64,000 nt of DNA from NCBI GenBank assembly GCA_035640355.1, contig DASQWI010000011.1, forward strand, positions 237,846-301,845, written 5' to 3'. Source of the DNA: Actinomycetota bacterium. Lineage in GTDB: Bacteria; Actinomycetota; UBA4738; HRBIN12. Below the pieces are notes generated by a model. The model was not told the DNA's origin and did no database searches. It was given only the letters and a program-made list of their open reading frames with translations. Below, piece by piece: positions 17,066 to 25,518 of the stretch. Numbering within the stretch: position 1 is the first letter of the stretch; each line of letters opens with the position of its first letter. A program made the translations under genes and the position numbers.

Positions 17066-18580
17066 TCAGGTCCAGCTTGGGAACCACGCGCGGAGCGTCC
17101 ACGCCTCGTCCGTCACCGGCGCGCCGGTGAGCACCGGCCAGAACCAGATGAACAGACCGACCGCAACGAGAACGAATCCGATGGCTACCGGCAGGTACGG
17201 ACGAACACTCCGATCCGCGCGGCCGGCGGTGTGAAGGGCTCGGTACCTCACGTCGGCCAGTTCGCGCAGCGCATAGACGCACGCGAGCACCAGGAACGGC
17301 GTGATCGGCGTCGCGTAGAAAAAGAACTGCGGACGGGGAACGAGGAACCAGGGCCCGTACAGGATTGCGACCGCGACGACGACGAACCCGGCGCGCCAGT
17401 CGCGCTTCTGCCACCACGCGAACGCCGTGTACGGGATGGCCAAGATTGCTCCCCAGAAGATCGCGGGGTTCCCGTTCGCGTAGATGACCTGGCGAACTCC
17501 CTCCCCGTAGTCGGCGTAATAGAAGACCGGACGCCACAGGAGGATCCACTTCCACGCCTGCGACAGGTACGCGTGCACGGGCTCGCCGGTCGCCTGGTCG
17601 ATCGTGCGGAGATCGCGATGGTAGGTGTAGATCGCTCCTTGGAGGTTCATCCACTCACCGAGATCGAACCCGTAGTGGGCGAACCAACCCACGTACGAAA
17701 CGACGTACACGAGCACCGGAACAACCAGGAGCGAGAGAACGAGGCCGAACCCCTCGGCGGTGATCGCGCGGATGAACGGCCTCCGCACCTCCGCCCTTCG
17801 CCGGCGCGAGACCTCCCAGACGAACGACAGGACGCCGACGGCCGCGACGGCCGTCAACGCCGACCACTTCGTGGCGATCCCCCCTCCCAGGGCCAAGCCC
17901 GCCGCGAACCGCCACGGCCGCCACAGCGGCGCGGCGACGCGCGTCCGAATCGTCGCTTCCTCATGCGAGTCGGCCGACGCGATGCGCTCGGCATCGCGTG
18001 CATCGATCCATCGCCGATCCAAGAGAAGGAACAGGAACGCGAGGACGATCCAGAAGGCGACGAAGACGTCGAGCATCGCCGTTCGCGACTGGACGAAGTG
18101 GAGGTTCTCAACGGCGAGCAACAACCCACCGGTGAACGTCCAGATCGGACTGGCGAACAGGAGCTGGACGATCCACGCGAGCGCCATCACCGTCGCGGTG
18201 CCGGTCGCGGCGGCAGCGACGCGCCAACCGAACGAATCCGTTCCGAACGCCAGCTCCCCGAGCGCGACCATCCACTTGCCGAGGGGAGGATGGACCCACG
18301 CGCCCGTGTCGTTTCGCACCCGCCGCCAGTACCGCTCGTTGCTGCTGTTGATGTCACAGACGTCGTTCGAGTAGCCGAGGAAGATGCACGCGGACTTGGA
18401 GTAGTAGTACTCGTCGAAGACGCGCTGCTGCGGGTACTCGAGGTTGACGAAGCGAACGGCTCCCGCGATCGCGCCGACCGCGAGGATCGCCACGACCGGT
18501 CGGTTGAGCCACATGAGCCGGGACGCGAGCGACACCGAGACTCGCTCGGACAGCGTCGGCTCGGTCACGACGGTCGGCAT
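17066..18580 (-). CDS. pmt: Dolichyl-phosphate-mannose-type protein O-mannosyltransferase
   Basis: A 504-residue GT39 enzyme that transfers mannose from polyprenyl-phosphate-mannose to Ser/Thr of exported proteins at the outer membrane face. The catalytic Asp56-Glu57 pair lies in FDEYYYSK in the first external loop, and the conserved WVHPPLGKW follows at 95-103. About ten hydrophobic helices are visible. In M. tuberculosis the same gene (Rv1002c) is divergent from rsmI (Rv1003), as it nearly is here, with one small gene between. This supports both the assignment and the actinobacterial origin. The many lipoproteins with Ser/Thr/Pro linkers in the window are plausible substrates, by inference only. 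Confidence 0.94.
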   Translation of the reverse strand: MPTVVTEPTLSERVSVSLASRLMWLNRPVVAILAVGAIAGAVRFVNLEYPQQRVFDEYYYSKSACIFLGYSNDVCDINSSNERYWRRVRNDTGAWVHPPLGKWMVALGELAFGTDSFGWRVAAAATGTATVMALAWIVQLLFASPIWTFTGGLLLAVENLHFVQSRTAMLDVFVAFWIVLAFLFLLLDRRWIDARDAERIASADSHEEATIRTRVAAPLWRPWRFAAGLALGGGIATKWSALTAVAAVGVLSFVWEVSRRRRAEVRRPFIRAITAEGFGLVLSLLVVPVLVYVVSYVGWFAHYGFDLGEWMNLQGAIYTYHRDLRTIDQATGEPVHAYLSQAWKWILLWRPVFYYADYGEGVRQVIYANGNPAIFWGAILAIPYTAFAWWQKRDWRAGFVVVAVAILYGPWFLVPRPQFFFYATPITPFLVLACVYALRELADVRYRALHTAGRADRSVRPYLPVAIGFVLVAVGLFIWFWPVLTGAPVTDEAWTLRAWFPSWT

Positions 18581-18596
18581 CGACCGATGGTACGGC

Positions 18597-19016
18597 TCAG
18601 CGGCTGGTTCGATCCTTCAGCCGGTACACGAACTGGACTCCCTGGAACTCGTCGTCGATGGAGCCGGACTTGTTGTCGACGAGACCGCCGTCGAGCCCGA
18701 CCCGCTGGACCGTCTCGAACGTCAGGTCCGTCGCGATCCCCGATGCCTTCTTGGGCCACGCCACCCACAGCCTGCCGGCAGGAGCGAGCGCGCGGGCGAG
18801 CACGGGGAACCGCCGCCTCAGATCGCTGTGCCGGGTGACGAACAACAGGACGACGTCGAGCGGCGCGCGCACCCGGGCCACGAGCTCGACGCCGCTCGGG
18901 ATCGGGTGGAGCCGGAACCCGTCCGGGGCCCCCGCGACCAGAACGCGCGAGCTCTCCCGCACGCCGAGCTTCTTCGGCAGCGGCGTCCCCGAATAGTCCC
19001 TATCCGTGTTGGCCAC
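18597..19016 (-). CDS. DUF3052 family protein
   Basis: A 139-residue cytoplasmic protein. The N-terminal DYSGTPLPKKLGV and the following SRVLVAGAPDGF are hallmarks of DUF3052, an actinobacterial family of unknown function. The later segment LWVAWPKKASG is also conserved. The GTG at 19016 (ValAlaAsn...) is the start nearest the homology; the frame is open to 19082, but that would run into the rsmI promoter region. It lies 16 bp before the mannosyltransferase gene on the same strand and is divergent from rsmI. The 74-bp gap between them should hold both promoters. Confidence 0.82.
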   Translation of the reverse strand: MANTDRDYSGTPLPKKLGVRESSRVLVAGAPDGFRLHPIPSGVELVARVRAPLDVVLLFVTRHSDLRRRFPVLARALAPAGRLWVAWPKKASGIATDLTFETVQRVGLDGGLVDNKSGSIDDEFQGVQFVYRLKDRTSR

Positions 19017-19090
19017 CAAACGATCGAACTGTACCGACGCGGACAGCTCGAAGGTGTGTCGACGGAAGGCGCGTGGGAGCATCGGTCGCG

Positions 19091-19918
19091 ATGAGCGGGC
19101 GACTGTTCCTCGTCGGTACCCCGATTGGGAACCTCGGCGACATGACCGAACGCGCGAAAGAGACGCTCGCCGGCGTCGACGTCGTCGCGGCCGAGGACAC
19201 GCGTCGCACCGGACGCCTGCTGTCGCGTTTCGGCATCAAGCGCCCGCTCGTCTCGCTGTTCAAGGGGAACGAAGCTCGCCGAACCGCGGAGCTCCTCTCG
19301 GGCCTTCGCGAGGGGAAGGACGTCGCGCTCGTCACCGACGCCGGCATGCCGCTGATCTCCGACCCCGGGCACCGGCTCGTTCGCGCGTGCGTCGACGACG
19401 GGATCGACGTCAGAGTCGTTCCGGGACCCTCAGCCGTCACGGCCGCGCTCGCGGTGTCCGGGCTCCCGAGCGACCGGTTCGTGTTCGAGGGGTTCCTGCC
19501 GAGGAAGGCGGGGGACCGGCGCGAGCGCCTTCGCTCGCTCGCGGACGAGCGGCGGACGATCGTCGTGTTCGAGTCGCCCGTACGGCTCGAGAGGCTGCTC
19601 CGCGACGTCCTCGAGGAGGTGGGCGACCGTCGGGTGGCGGTCGCACGCGAGCTCACCAAGTTGCACGAAGAGGTCGTTCGCGGACGTGCTTCCGAGGTGC
19701 TCGCGCGGGTGGCAGGGTCCGAGCCGAAGGGCGAGGTCGTCGTGGTCATCGAGGGACGCGCCTGGGGCAACGACGTCGCGCTTGCGGAGCTGGTCGGGGA
19801 GGCTCGCCGGCTGGTCGACGAAGGGATGCGCAAGCGCGAGGCGGCGTCCAGCGTGGCGAAACGCCACGACGCAAGCGCGAACGCGATCTACGAGGAGCTC
19901 ATCCGACCGGGGTCGTAA
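19091..19918 (+). CDS. rsmI: 16S rRNA (cytidine1402-2'-O)-methyltransferase
   Basis: A 275-residue SAM-dependent enzyme of the tetrapyrrole-methylase fold that 2'-O-methylates C1402 of 16S rRNA in the decoding centre. The N-terminus LFLVGTPIGNLGDMTERA is the RsmI signature, followed by AEDTRRTGRLL, TDAGMPLISDPG and VVPGPSAVTAALAVSGLP, which line the SAM pocket. The C-terminal domain ends in the usual AIYEEL region. The ATG at 19091 is chosen over an in-frame GTG at 19073. It precedes metG, as Rv1003 precedes metS in M. tuberculosis, though that gene is inverted there. Confidence 0.96.
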   Translation: MSGRLFLVGTPIGNLGDMTERAKETLAGVDVVAAEDTRRTGRLLSRFGIKRPLVSLFKGNEARRTAELLSGLREGKDVALVTDAGMPLISDPGHRLVRACVDDGIDVRVVPGPSAVTAALAVSGLPSDRFVFEGFLPRKAGDRRERLRSLADERRTIVVFESPVRLERLLRDVLEEVGDRRVAVARELTKLHEEVVRGRASEVLARVAGSEPKGEVVVVIEGRAWGNDVALAELVGEARRLVDEGMRKREAASSVAKRHDASANAIYEELIRPGS

Positions 19919-19965
19919 CCATCCCCACGAACGGCTCGAACGCCTCGGCTACCATGGCTCGCACC

Positions 19966-21498
19966 ATGGGTCGAGACGTCTTCTACATCACCACGCCGAT
20001 CTACTACCCGAACGACGTTCCCCACATCGGCCACGCCTACAACGCCGTTGCGACCGACTTCATCGCCCGGTACCACCGGCTGCGCGGCGAGGAGGTGTTC
20101 CACCTCACCGGTACGGACGAGCACGGCCTCAAGCTCCAGCGGGCCGCCGAGGCGGCGGGGATGGAGCCGAAGGCCTGGGTCGACCAGATGGAGCCGCGCT
20201 GGCGCGAGGTCTGGGCTCGCCTGGACATCGCCTACGACGACTACATCCGCACGACGGAACCTCGCCACGTCACCGCCGTCCAGCGGCTGCTGCGGGCCGT
20301 CCACGACAACGGCCGCGACGACATCTACCTCGGCATCTACGAGGGCCTGTACTGCGTCTCGTGCGAGCTCTACTACACGGAGGACGAGCTCGTCGACGGC
20401 AAGTGCCCGATCCACGGCCGGCCCGTGGAGCACGTCCGCGAGGAGAACTACTTCTTCCGGCTTTCCGCGTACGCCGATCGTTTGCTCGCGTGGTACGGGG
20501 AAGACCCCTCCCGGATCGAGCCGGAGACCCGACGCAACGAGGTCCTCTCGCTCATCAGGGGCGGGCTCCAGGACTTCTCCATCAGCAGGACCAACTTCGA
20601 CTGGGGCATACCGTTGCCGTGGGATCCGAACCACGTCTGCTACGTCTGGTTCGACGCCCTCACGAACTACATCACCGCCGCCGGATACGGCAGCGACGAG
20701 GCGCGGTTCGCCCGAGTGTGGCCGGCGAACATCCACCTGATCGGCAAGGACATCCTCCGCCAGCACGCCGTCTACTGGCCGGCCATGCTGATGGCCGGCG
20801 GGGTCGAGCCGTTTCGCCAGGTGTGGGCCCACGGGTATCTGACCGTCGGCGGGAAGAAGATGTCCAAGACCAACGCCACCGGCATCCACCCGTTCGAGCT
20901 CCTCGACCACTTCGGCGTGGACTCCTACCGGTACTACTTCATGCGGGAGATCCAGTTCGGCCAGGACGGGAGCTTCTCGTGGGAGTCGATGGTCGACCGC
21001 CACAACGCCGACCTGGCAAATGGGTTGGGGAACCTGGCCAGTCGAGTGCTGGCCATGTTCGGTTCCTACTTCGACGGCGTCGTTCCGGCGACTCCCGGTG
21101 ACGACACCGACCTGCCCAAGGTGATCGAGGAGTCCCGGCGCAGATATGACGAGCTGATGGGCACGCTCGCCCTCGGCTCGGCGCTCACGGCCGTTTGGGA
21201 CATCGTCGGGCGCGCGAACCAGTACCTCGTCGAGCGCGAGCCGTGGCAGATCGCCAAGGACGACGAGCGCCGGGACGAGCTCGCGGCGGTCCTCTATACC
21301 GCCGCAGAGACGCTGCGGATCCTCGCGGTGTTGATCTCGCCGATCATGCCGACCGCGGCCGCGGCGTTGTGGTCGGACCTCGGGATCGACGAGCCGCTCC
21401 ACGCACAGCGCCTCCCTCACGCCGCGCGGTGGGGTGGACTCGCACCTGGGACGAAGACGTCGAAAGGGGAGGCGCTGTTCCCGCGTCTCGACTCCTGA
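19966..21498 (+). CDS. metG: Methionyl-tRNA synthetase
   Basis: A 510-residue class I synthetase that charges tRNA-Met. HIGH is at residues 20-23 and KMSKT at 298-302. A single zinc knuckle is visible: Cys130-x2-Cys133 and Cys147-x2-His150. The C-terminal helical anticodon domain follows; there is no fused EMAP/Trbp tRNA-binding domain, matching the M. tuberculosis enzyme. ATG 19966 is chosen; ATG 19954 gives four extra residues. The frame is open to 19006, but that is antisense to DUF3052 and overlaps rsmI in another frame, so the extension is not real. No Shine-Dalgarno is evident, so a leaderless or short-leader mRNA is possible. Confidence 0.97.
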   Translation: MGRDVFYITTPIYYPNDVPHIGHAYNAVATDFIARYHRLRGEEVFHLTGTDEHGLKLQRAAEAAGMEPKAWVDQMEPRWREVWARLDIAYDDYIRTTEPRHVTAVQRLLRAVHDNGRDDIYLGIYEGLYCVSCELYYTEDELVDGKCPIHGRPVEHVREENYFFRLSAYADRLLAWYGEDPSRIEPETRRNEVLSLIRGGLQDFSISRTNFDWGIPLPWDPNHVCYVWFDALTNYITAAGYGSDEARFARVWPANIHLIGKDILRQHAVYWPAMLMAGGVEPFRQVWAHGYLTVGGKKMSKTNATGIHPFELLDHFGVDSYRYYFMREIQFGQDGSFSWESMVDRHNADLANGLGNLASRVLAMFGSYFDGVVPATPGDDTDLPKVIEESRRRYDELMGTLALGSALTAVWDIVGRANQYLVEREPWQIAKDDERRDELAAVLYTAAETLRILAVLISPIMPTAAAALWSDLGIDEPLHAQRLPHAARWGGLAPGTKTSKGEALFPRLDS

Positions 21499-21615
21499 GT
21501 GAAGGTTGTCGCGCTCACGTTTCACGTGCGACCCATGCCCTCGAGTGGCGGTACACATGGGGCGCGTTCGTGACGCCGGGCGCCGATCGATCCTTCGACT
21601 AGCCGTCGAGGAACC

Positions 21616-22425
21616 GTGACCGAGGGTGCTCGCTCCGACGGCAACCCTGCACTCGGACTGAAGACGTCCGCGATCGATACGCACTGCCACCTCTTCTTGA
21701 TCGAGCGCGACCCTGCCGACGTGCTGTCGGAGGCTCGCGGAGCCGGCGTGGAGCGCATCGTCTGCCCGGGTATCGACCTGGACTCGAGCCGTCGCGCCGT
21801 CGAGCTCGCAGAGTCCCTGGAAGGCGTGTTCGCGACCGCGGGAACCCACCCGCACGACGCGTCTGGGTTCGACCTGGAAGCCGCGGCCCGGACCGCGGAG
21901 CTCCTGGCGCTCGAGCGCGTCGTCGCGGTGGGCGAGTGCGGGCTCGACTTCTTTCGGATGCGATCTCCGCGAGAGGACCAGATACGAGCGTTCCGAGTGC
22001 ACGTCCGTCTCGCTCGCGAGGCGCACCTGCCGATGGTCGTTCACGTCCGTGACGCGTGGGAGGACGTCCTTCGAGTCCTCGATGAGGGCGGCGTCCGCGA
22101 CGTCGTCCTTCACTGCTTCACGGGTGACGTCGCCACCGCGCGCGCGTGCGCCTCGCGCGGCTGGTACCTCTCGTTCGCGGGGAACGTGACCTACCCGAAG
22201 AACGCCAACATTCGCGACGCCGCCGCGGCGATCCCCCTGGATCGACTCTTGGTCGAGACCGACAGCCCGTTCCTCGCGCCACAGCGGCTCCGAGGTCGCG
22301 ACAACGCGCCGGCGAACGTCGTCGACGTGATCGAGACGGTCGCCACCGCCCGCGGCGAAGCCGTCGAGGACGTCCGCGCGGCCACGCTAGCCAACGCGTT
22401 CGCGGCGTTTCCCCGCCTTCGATAG
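21616..22425 (+). CDS. tatD: TatD-family metal-dependent hydrolase
   Basis: A 269-residue TIM-barrel metallohydrolase of the TatD DNase family. The metal ligands appear in order: DTHCHL near the N-terminus, GECGLDFF with its Glu, VVHVRDAW with His, HCFTG with His, and ETDSPFL with the final Asp. TatD enzymes have 3'-5' exonuclease activity and may act in DNA repair or RNA surveillance. The start is GTG 21616; ATG codons occur only later. The 117-bp gap after metG shows nothing I can support beyond an untested 24-codon frame. Its position before the RpfB-like gene matches Rv1008-Rv1009. Confidence 0.94.
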   Translation: MTEGARSDGNPALGLKTSAIDTHCHLFLIERDPADVLSEARGAGVERIVCPGIDLDSSRRAVELAESLEGVFATAGTHPHDASGFDLEAAARTAELLALERVVAVGECGLDFFRMRSPREDQIRAFRVHVRLAREAHLPMVVHVRDAWEDVLRVLDEGGVRDVVLHCFTGDVATARACASRGWYLSFAGNVTYPKNANIRDAAAAIPLDRLLVETDSPFLAPQRLRGRDNAPANVVDVIETVATARGEAVEDVRAATLANAFAAFPRLR

Positions 22426-22475
22426 CGGTACCCACACCCCGGGGACCGGTGGAAAACCCGTGGAAAGGATGCTCT

Positions 22476-22510
22476 TTCAAGTTTGCCTTGAAGGTTGAGG
22501 GTTTGATACG
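22476..22510 (+). promoter_or_regulatory. Possible promoter with TTCAAG-N5-CTTGAA inverted repeat
   Basis: TTGCCT at 22483-22488 and GATACG at 22505-22510 are spaced by 16 bp and could be -35 and -10 boxes. The -35 lies inside a perfect inverted repeat, TTCAAG (22476-22481) and CTTGAA (22487-22492), which could be an operator. The assignment rests on weak matches. Confidence 0.3.
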
Positions 22511-22529
22511 GTCCTCGCGCTCACCTAGG

Positions 22530-22570
22530 AGGCTTCGGCACCGGCCCCGGCCGCTTTCCCCCCGAAGCCT
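22530..22570 (+). promoter_or_regulatory. Leader hairpin before the RpfB-like gene
   Basis: AGGCTTCGG (22530-22538) pairs perfectly with CCGAAGCCT (22562-22570); the loop can form a smaller CCGGCC stem. The structure ends 8 nt before the Shine-Dalgarno AGGAGGA (22579-22585) of the gene at 22591. It could control translation or mRNA stability. It does not match the c-di-AMP riboswitch pattern known upstream of some rpf genes. Confidence 0.45.
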
Positions 22571-22590
22571 TCCTTCATAGGAGGAGTGGC

Positions 22591-23682
22591 ATGCCGGTGC
22601 GACCCTCGCGGGTCCGGAGGCTCCGGGCTCGCAAGGCGGTGGGGAACGTGGCCCTGACGGGTGCAGCCGTCGTGCTCGCCGTCGGGTACATCGCCGTCCA
22701 GAAGACAGTGACGTTGGTGGTCGAGGGGGAGCCCGAGGTGGTTCGGACGATGAGCGCAAACGTCGGCGAGCTCCTCGACACCGAGGGCGTGGTCATCGGT
22801 TCCGGCGATGTCGTGACGCCTCCGAAGGCGACTCCCCTTTCGGACGGCATGACGGTTGAGGTGGATCACTTCGCGGAAGCGTTCGTCGCTCCCGCGCCAC
22901 AGGATGTGGGGGTCTGGGTGATGGACGGGGTGCCGGGGCCGCTCGGATCGAACGCGGCTCGAAGCACCGAGGTGATGTTCTCTGCGGGTTACCCGGCCGG
23001 AAGGTCGGAGGTGGTGGACGCGCGCGTCGTGGTGATGGGGAAGGACCTCGACGTGCTCACGAACGCCCCCTCCGTCGGCAAGCTCCTCTCGGCCATGGGG
23101 ATCGAGCCCGACCGGTGGGACCGCGTCCATCCATCACCCAAGACCCCCCTTCAACGGAACATGCAGGTTCGGTTCACCGCGATCGATTACAGGATCAACG
23201 AGGTCCAAGTTCCGATCCCCTTCACCACGTACACGTCTCGCTCGGACGAGATCGCGCCCGGCGAGATTCAGATGGTTCGCGCCGGCGTAAACGGCGTGAT
23301 GATGGAGCGCTACGAGATCAAGCTCGTGAACGGCGAGCCATATGCTCGTACGCTGCTTTCGCGCGAGGTGCTGAGTGAGGCGGTCGCCGCCAAGCGGATC
23401 ATCGGTCGAGAGCGCGCCGTCCCCACCACGGACCCTCAGACGCAGGTCGGCGAGGCCAGCTGGTACTCGTTCGCGCCGGGCGACGGACTGACCGCGGCGC
23501 ATCCGTGGTTGCCGTTCGGTACGGTGGTCAGGGTCACGAACATCGCGAACGGCAACTCGGTCACGGTGGTGATCAACGATCGCGGACCCTTCGGTGGACG
23601 CATCATCGACCTCAGTGAAGAGGCATTCGCCCGTATCGCCCACCTCGGCGAGGGCGTCGTCCAGGTCCGGCTCGTCTGGTAA
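22591..23682 (+). CDS. RpfB-like DUF348/G5 protein with C-terminal RlpA-type barrel
   Basis: A 363-residue exported cell-wall protein. A basic N-terminus and one membrane segment (about 18-36) are followed by two DUF348 repeats (about 38-92 and 145-195), a G5 domain (about 200-275) and a C-terminal RlpA-like double-psi beta-barrel (about 286-363). The barrel has [25 protein letters not shown] (with Asp330) and IIDLSEEAF, the lytic-transglycosylase-like site. It lies between tatD and rsmA, exactly where M. tuberculosis has rpfB, whose C-terminus is instead a lysozyme-like Rpf domain. It probably binds peptidoglycan through G5 and cleaves or remodels it at division or resuscitation. The Shine-Dalgarno is strong. 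Confidence 0.92.
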   Translation: MPVRPSRVRRLRARKAVGNVALTGAAVVLAVGYIAVQKTVTLVVEGEPEVVRTMSANVGELLDTEGVVIGSGDVVTPPKATPLSDGMTVEVDHFAEAFVAPAPQDVGVWVMDGVPGPLGSNAARSTEVMFSAGYPAGRSEVVDARVVVMGKDLDVLTNAPSVGKLLSAMGIEPDRWDRVHPSPKTPLQRNMQVRFTAIDYRINEVQVPIPFTTYTSRSDEIAPGEIQMVRAGVNGVMMERYEIKLVNGEPYARTLLSREVLSEAVAAKRIIGRERAVPTTDPQTQVGEASWYSFAPGDGLTAAHPWLPFGTVVRVTNIANGNSVTVVINDRGPFGGRIIDLSEEAFARIAHLGEGVVQVRLVW

Positions 23683-24523
23683 CGCGCTCGGGCGTTCAGC
23701 CCTTCGCGCACTCGCCGCTCGTTACGGGATCGCTCCGTCGAAAGCGCTCGGGCAACACTTCCTGGCCGACCCGAACCTCGCGCGTGCGATCGTCGCCGAC
23801 GCCGGCGTGGGCGCCGGCGACCGAGTCCTGGAGATCGGCGCCGGGCTCGGCTCGCTCACGGTCGCGCTCGCGGAAGCCGGCCCGAACGTCCTCGCCATCG
23901 AGTTCGACCGCCGTCTCGTTCTCGCGCTTCGCGACGTGGTGGCCGGGTGGCCCTCGGTCCGGGTGGAGGAGATCGACGCGATGCACGCGGACTGGCACGC
24001 GCTCCTCGGCGAGGGCGTGTGGCGGATGGTGTCGAACCTTCCCTACAACGTGTCCGTGCCGCTCGTGGTCGACCTCGTTGAGGGTGTCCCGGCGATCGAC
24101 CGGTACCTCGTGATGGTCCAGCGAGAAGTCGGGGATCGCTTCGTCGCGTCTCCTGGAGAGGACGAGTACGGCCCGGTCACCCTTCGGATCGGGTACCGCG
24201 CCGAGGCCGAGATCGTCAGGCGCGTTTCGGCCAGCGTGTTCTGGCCGACCGCGAGCGTGGATTCCGTCCTGGTGCGGATCGAGCGGCATCCCCCGCGCGT
24301 TGACGTCGATCCGGTTGCGCTGTTCCGCGTGATCGATACCGGATTCGCCCAGCGCCGCAAGACGATGGCGAACGCGCTCAGGCGGCTGGGGCTCGATGCA
24401 ACCGCCGCTGCCGCCGTGCTACGGCGGTGTGACATCGATCCGTCCGCTCGAGCGGAGGGATTGTCGCTGGACGAGTTCGCGTCCGTTGCGGATGCGATGC
24501 TTGAAACGGGGTGGCGGCCGTGA
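23615..24523 (+). CDS. rsmA: 16S rRNA dimethyladenosine transferase
   Basis: The RsmA/KsgA enzyme that dimethylates A1518 and A1519 of 16S rRNA. It shows SKALGQHFL, the SAM site [12 protein letters not shown] and the catalytic NLPYN. No ATG, GTG or TTG occurs between the upstream gene stop and this homology. The nearest starts are GTG 23615 and GTG 23594, both inside the 3' end of the RpfB-like gene, giving an unusual overlap of 68 nt or more. I use 23615 (302 residues); no Shine-Dalgarno supports it. The stop overlaps ispE. The gene order rpfB-ksgA-ispE is the actinobacterial standard. Confidence 0.93.
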   Translation: MKRHSPVSPTSARASSRSGSSGNALGRSALRALAARYGIAPSKALGQHFLADPNLARAIVADAGVGAGDRVLEIGAGLGSLTVALAEAGPNVLAIEFDRRLVLALRDVVAGWPSVRVEEIDAMHADWHALLGEGVWRMVSNLPYNVSVPLVVDLVEGVPAIDRYLVMVQREVGDRFVASPGEDEYGPVTLRIGYRAEAEIVRRVSASVFWPTASVDSVLVRIERHPPRVDVDPVALFRVIDTGFAQRRKTMANALRRLGLDATAAAAVLRRCDIDPSARAEGLSLDEFASVADAMLETGWRP

Positions 24524-25389
24524 CGTCGAAGACGATCCACCGGGAGGCCTTCGCGAAGATCAACGTGTTCCTCCGGGTGCTCTCGTCGCGCGATGACGGC
24601 TACCACGACGTCGAGAGCCTCGTCCTCCCGATCTCGTGGTCCGACGCCGTGACCGTCCGCCCGGACGAGCGTCTGCGCGTTGAGGTCCGCGGGGCACCGG
24701 CGATGTCGGGGGAGACTCCGGCCGGTGGGATGAACCTCGCACTCGTCGCCGCGCTGGGCCTCGCCGATGTCTGTTCGAAGGCGGGCGGCGCGCTCATCGA
24801 GATCGAGAAGCGCATCCCGCTCGCGGCGGGGCTCGGCGGCGGCAGCGCTGATGCCGCGGCGACGATCCACGCACTGAACGAGCTGTGGGGATGCCGGCAC
24901 GACCCCGCAACGCTCACCCAGGTGGCCGAGCGCGTCGGCTCCGACGTCCCGGCGATGCTCCTGGGAGGGCCGGTGCTGATGTCGGGGCGAGGCGAGTTCC
25001 TCGCGCCGGCCGACGTGGCGACCTTCTGGTGGGTCGTCGTGCAGCACGGGTTCGGCGTTCGGTCACCCGATGCGTACCGTTGGTGGGACGAGGCCGGCGC
25101 CGAGCCAGGGCCGGATCCAGAACCGGCGCTCGACGCTGCCGCTGCGGGTGACGCGAAGGGGCTCGGCGCGGCTATGTTCAACGACCTCGAGGCGGCGGTC
25201 ACGAAACGACACCCGCAGATCGAAACGACGAAGGACGAGTTGCTGCAACGCGGTGCGCTCGGCGCCGTCATGACCGGGAGCGGCTCGTCGGTCGTTGGCC
25301 TCGCGTCCGACCGTGCGCACGCCGAAGAGCTCGCCGCAGCGATCCCCAACGCAGTCGTCGCGTCGGGCCCGCCCTCCCTCGCGGGATAA
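24520..25389 (+). CDS. ispE: 4-diphosphocytidyl-2-C-methyl-D-erythritol kinase
   Basis: A 289-residue GHMP kinase of the MEP isoprenoid pathway; it phosphorylates CDP-ME at the 2-hydroxyl. The N-terminus FAKINVFLRV is the family signature, the ATP loop PLAAGLGGGSADAA is at about 98-112 and the C-terminal GAVMTGSGSSVVGL completes the site. The GTG at 24520 overlaps the rsmA stop (GTGA); GTG 24511 is an alternative three codons upstream. The TAA stop lies within a GATAAT box that may serve as the tRNA-Gln promoter. A DXP-pathway enzyme fits an actinobacterium. Confidence 0.95.
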   Translation: MTSKTIHREAFAKINVFLRVLSSRDDGYHDVESLVLPISWSDAVTVRPDERLRVEVRGAPAMSGETPAGGMNLALVAALGLADVCSKAGGALIEIEKRIPLAAGLGGGSADAAATIHALNELWGCRHDPATLTQVAERVGSDVPAMLLGGPVLMSGRGEFLAPADVATFWWVVVQHGFGVRSPDAYRWWDEAGAEPGPDPEPALDAAAAGDAKGLGAAMFNDLEAAVTKRHPQIETTKDELLQRGALGAVMTGSGSSVVGLASDRAHAEELAAAIPNAVVASGPPSLAG

Positions 25390-25390
25390 T
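25385..25390 (+). promoter_or_regulatory. Possible -10 box for tRNA-Gln
   Basis: GATAAT overlaps the ispE stop codon and ends 9 nt before the tRNA 5' end, a normal distance. The -35 region is weak, so the tRNA may also be read from the ispE transcript. Confidence 0.35.
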
Positions 25391-25399
25391 CTGGACGCG

Positions 25400-25470
25400 T
25401 CCGGGGTCGTCTAACGGCAAGACGCGGGCCTTTGGAGCCCTAAATGGAGGTTCGATTCCTCCCCCCGGAA
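25400..25470 (+). tRNA. tRNA-Gln (anticodon TTG)
   Basis: A 71-nt cloverleaf. The acceptor stem TCCGGGG (25400-25406) pairs with CCCCGGA (25463-25469). The D stem is GTCT/AGAC with loop AACGGCA. The anticodon arm has loop CTTTGGA with anticodon TTG at 25432-25434; its stem CGGGC/GCCCT has one C-T mismatch at the base. The T arm is GGAGG-TTCGATT-CCTCC. The discriminator base is A25470, and CCA is not encoded. A tRNA-Gln between ispE and glmU recalls the glnU region of M. tuberculosis. Confidence 0.96.
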
Positions 25471-25518
25471 CGGGCTGGATCTGGCGGTGGCCCTTCGAGC
25501 CTTCAAGAGAGGACCGAG

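Noticed and set aside
16946..18838. 630-codon plus-strand frame
   Set aside because: It is antisense to the mannosyltransferase gene and has Arg/Asp-rich low-complexity sequence.
21499..21573. 24-codon frame after metG
   Set aside because: It has no ribosome-binding site and no similarity to a known peptide.
19888..22113. 741-codon minus-strand frame
   Set aside because: It is antisense to metG and tatD, both of which have intact active sites; it is a GC-driven shadow.
22426..22590. Possible c-di-AMP riboswitch before the RpfB-like gene
   Set aside because: Such riboswitches precede some rpf genes, but the conserved core motifs are not visible; only simple hairpins are seen.
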